Origin: Thermoleptolyngbya sp046719575
GTDB lineage: Bacteria; Cyanobacteriota; Cyanobacteriia; Elainellales; Elainellaceae
Length of the DNA: 7,988 bases
Assembly (NCBI GenBank): GCA_046719575.1
Contig: JBDNCP010000198.1
Coordinates: 1-7,988, forward strand
Direction of reading: 5' to 3'
Within the stretch, counting starts at the first letter, position 1, and every line of letters begins with the position of its first letter. This document shows, in pieces, positions 6,378-7,988 of this stretch. A model generated the notes under the pieces. That model had not been told where the DNA came from. It saw nothing but the letters and a program-made list of their open reading frames with translations, and did no database searches. The translations under genes were made by a program, and so were the position numbers.

Positions 6378-7709
6378 ATGAGAAGTTTAGATTCCAGAAC
6401 CTATTTGATGGTCTTACCTGTTCACTATTACAGGCTTGATTCCCATACCGTGGCATTGGAAAGTGCATTTGTAAAGCACTTAAAGCTGTTGAGGGAAAGA
6501 ATTTCACCTGTCTTTACTCACCTTGTGGTTGGACTGGTTGAGATGAGTGATGAAGACTACTTCAGCAGAAAGCAAGGGCTTTCGATTGTGGATGAGTCTG
6601 AAGCAGGAATCCGATTCAGGTCACTGTATAGAGTTCAAGACTTGTCTTCCAAAGTCCAGCAGTTTTTTCAGCTATTCCGGGTCACAAGCACGCTAAGAAA
6701 TCTGATCTCTCAGTGCGATCTTTTGCATACTGGCCTGACTGCAAACATTTGGTTTCCAATGGAGTTTATTGCAATACTTCTAGGTAAGTTTTTAAGAAAG
6801 CCGACCGTTTATGTCGTAGACATTGACTTCAGGAAGACGGCTCAGATGAGCTATGAAACGGGGGATTGGTCGCTTAAAAGCTATCTGCTTTGCAGATATA
6901 TTTATGACAGATTTCGAGCGCTGCAAATTCACTGTGCGTCTCGAATTTGCTCCCTGATCTTGCTGAAAGGTGAGAAGCTGTGTCGTGATTTCGGCAAAGA
7001 TAAGCCAAATGTGAAAAACTTTTTGGACGCAGCCCATAGCAAGCATCACATTATTAGTAGGGATAGGCTGGCACAGAAGTTATTAGAGCTGGAAGATCAA
7101 GGCCAACCACTGGAGATCGTTTATTTTGGGAGGCTAACGCCCTATAAGGGGGTAGATCGGTGCCTTCGTGCAGTGGCGATCGCCCATCATCAGCTTGGAT
7201 GCGATGTTATGTTTCACATTATTGGAAGTGGTGAGCAGGCAGAAGCATTGAAGCATCTCGCACAATCTCTGGGGATTAGCGAAAGGGTTGTCTTTCATGG
7301 CGCACTCCCCTTTGATCAGGCTTTTTTTGAGAAGCTGTATTTCTATCATCTACTATTAGCAGCCCCACTCAATGAAGATACTCCTCGCAGTGCCCTAGAT
7401 GCAATGGCAGCAGGCATTCCAATTCTTGCATTTGATACCTACTACTACAGGGATCTTTCGTCCACTGGTGCGGTTGACACAGTTGCATGGCCATCCATCG
7501 AAGAAATGTCTCAAAAGATTGCATATTACAGCAAGCACAGAGATTTGTTGGCAGATATGGCAGTTCGAGCAGTTGAATTTGCAAAGCAAAATACTCAAGA
7601 AGAATGGTTGGAACGACGCTTTGCATGGACGTTGACCTACGCCGATTTAGACTACCCTGCTTCGAGTCCTTCACGCTCGGCGCAACGCCAGTTGTCTAAC
7701 GTGAGTTAG
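6378..7709 (+). CDS. GT4-type glycosyltransferase (group 1)
   Basis: Retaining GT-B glycosyltransferase of about 443 residues, presumably extending the glycan begun by its neighbours. Numbering from the ATG chosen here: the N-terminal domain opens with YLMVLPVHYYRLDSHTVALE (9-28), a donor-independent acceptor half. The donor half begins at IVYFGRLTPYKGVDR (247-261), continues with FHIIGSG (279-285), VVFHGALPFD (304-313) and the active-site stretch NEDTPRSALDAMAAGIPIL (332-350). The classical E-x7-E pair appears as Glu333 and Asp341, a conservative change of the second acid. Start choice: ATG 6378 has AAGGA (6362-6366) upstream and lies 22 bp after the GT26 stop. In-frame TTG 6345 and GTG 6348 would overlap that gene and lack as good a site. 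It is probably cotranscribed with the GT26 gene. The donor sugar is unknown; a rhamnosyltransferase is possible, given the context. Confidence 0.88.
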   Translation: MRSLDSRTYLMVLPVHYYRLDSHTVALESAFVKHLKLLRERISPVFTHLVVGLVEMSDEDYFSRKQGLSIVDESEAGIRFRSLYRVQDLSSKVQQFFQLFRVTSTLRNLISQCDLLHTGLTANIWFPMEFIAILLGKFLRKPTVYVVDIDFRKTAQMSYETGDWSLKSYLLCRYIYDRFRALQIHCASRICSLILLKGEKLCRDFGKDKPNVKNFLDAAHSKHHIISRDRLAQKLLELEDQGQPLEIVYFGRLTPYKGVDRCLRAVAIAHHQLGCDVMFHIIGSGEQAEALKHLAQSLGISERVVFHGALPFDQAFFEKLYFYHLLLAAPLNEDTPRSALDAMAAGIPILAFDTYYYRDLSSTGAVDTVAWPSIEEMSQKIAYYSKHRDLLADMAVRAVEFAKQNTQEEWLERRFAWTLTYADLDYPASSPSRSAQRQLSNVS

Positions 7710-7754
7710 AGCGATCGCCCTCTTAAGTTGTGCATGTTGGATATCTAGAGAGTG

Positions 7755-7791
7755 GTTGCACAGCATCTCTAAGGGAAATTTGTTGCACAGC
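7755..7791 (+). repeat. Tandemly spaced GTTGCACAGC repeat
   Basis: The 10-mer GTTGCACAGC occurs at 7755-7764 and 7782-7791, start to start 27 bp. A third related copy in inverse orientation, TGTGCA, lies at 7729-7734. All fall in the 153-bp spacer before the last gene. This could be a pair of protein-binding half-sites, but may be chance. Confidence 0.3.
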
Positions 7792-7862
7792 CCCCACAAG
7801 CTGCTAAATGGTCATATCTACTTTGAAGTCCTAAGTTTTACTGCAAGATCCATTGGGAAATT

Positions 7863-7988
7863 ATGAAGGCAATTTTAGTCAACAACTATGACCTACTTGG
7901 GATATTGGATTTGCTCAGGGAGGAACGTGGAGATGCTCCATCTCAGCATCTTTGGGGCTATAATTTGCTGACCCGCCATGATATTGGG
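7863..7988 (+). CDS. N-terminus of a probable glycosyltransferase (cut by window end)
   Basis: An open frame of 42 codons runs from ATG 7863 to the window edge without a stop. GGGA (7855-7858) lies 4 bp upstream, a short but usable spacing. The start MKAILVNNYDLL and the later APSQHLWGYNLL resemble the N-termini of some group 1 glycosyltransferases, where VNNY and a HHLWG-like stretch form the acceptor-side first strands. That likeness and the locus support a transferase, but no donor-site motif is in view. It could be another sugar-modifying protein. Confidence 0.5.
   Translation, partial: MKAILVNNYDLLGILDLLREERGDAPSQHLWGYNLLTRHDIG

Larger units (their letters stand above)
228..7718. repeat. 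HIP1 octamers (GCGATCGC), 17 copies
   Basis: Palindromic GCGATCGC starts at 228, 374, 803, 1165, 1876, 2380, 2467, 2538, 3025, 3451, 3791, 4190, 4295, 5297, 6136, 7176 and 7711. Fifteen lie inside genes and two (5297, 7711) between them. This over-representation is the known cyanobacterial HIP1 signature. Fourteen fall in the first 5.3 kb and three in the last 2.7 kb. Confidence 0.95.

Noticed and set aside
7710..7726. Hairpin around the HIP1 site after the GT4 stop as a terminator
   Set aside because: The pairing is mostly the HIP1 palindrome itself, the outer arms are imperfect and there is no T tract.
1..7988. A new defence, mobile or otherwise undescribed system
   Set aside because: Every full-length gene belongs to a known sugar-nucleotide or glycosyltransferase family. 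No transposase, integrase, nuclease, toxin or repeat-spacer array is visible.

Overview
The window most likely comes from a cyanobacterium. The octamer GCGATCGC (HIP1, a hallmark of many cyanobacterial genomes) occurs 17 times in about 8 kb, where roughly 0.1 would be expected by chance. All recognisable genes lie on the + strand and belong to surface-polysaccharide biosynthesis. Genus or species cannot be named from this sequence.

Layout. (1) 50-1309: a membrane-anchored family-2 glycosyltransferase with the D, DxD, ED and QxxRW motifs of processive-type enzymes. (2) 1420-5196: a complete dTDP-L-rhamnose set in the order rfbC, rfbD, rfbA, rfbB. rfbC and rfbD overlap by 4 bp, and rfbD and rfbA by 29 bp. 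An 87-bp gap separates rfbA from rfbB and holds a possible 17-codon leader ORF whose stop overlaps the rfbB start as ATGA. (3) 5197-5518: a 322-bp AT-rich intergenic region with no gene, but with a consensus -35 hexamer embedded in an inverted repeat. (4) 5519-7709: a WecG/TagA/CpsF-family (GT26) glycosyltransferase followed closely by a GT4-type glycosyltransferase. (5) 7710-7862: a short spacer with a repeated TGCACA motif. (6) 7863 to the window end: the first 42 codons of a further gene, probably another glycosyltransferase.

How the parts fit. RfbA makes dTDP-glucose, RfbB the 4-keto-6-deoxy sugar, RfbC epimerises it and RfbD reduces it to dTDP-L-rhamnose. The surrounding transferases would use this donor and other sugar nucleotides to build a lipid-linked or exported glycan. 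The GT2, GT26 and GT4 genes are consistent with an exopolysaccharide, O-antigen or sheath locus, but their exact sugars cannot be read from sequence.

The 3' third (from about 5200) is visibly more AT-rich and poorer in HIP1 than the rfb block, which suggests a more variable or more recently acquired part of the locus. I found no CRISPR array, tRNA, rRNA, transposase or clear attachment site. I do not see evidence for a fundamentally new system. The most notable small-scale features are the possible rfbB leader ORF and the promoter/operator-like elements.
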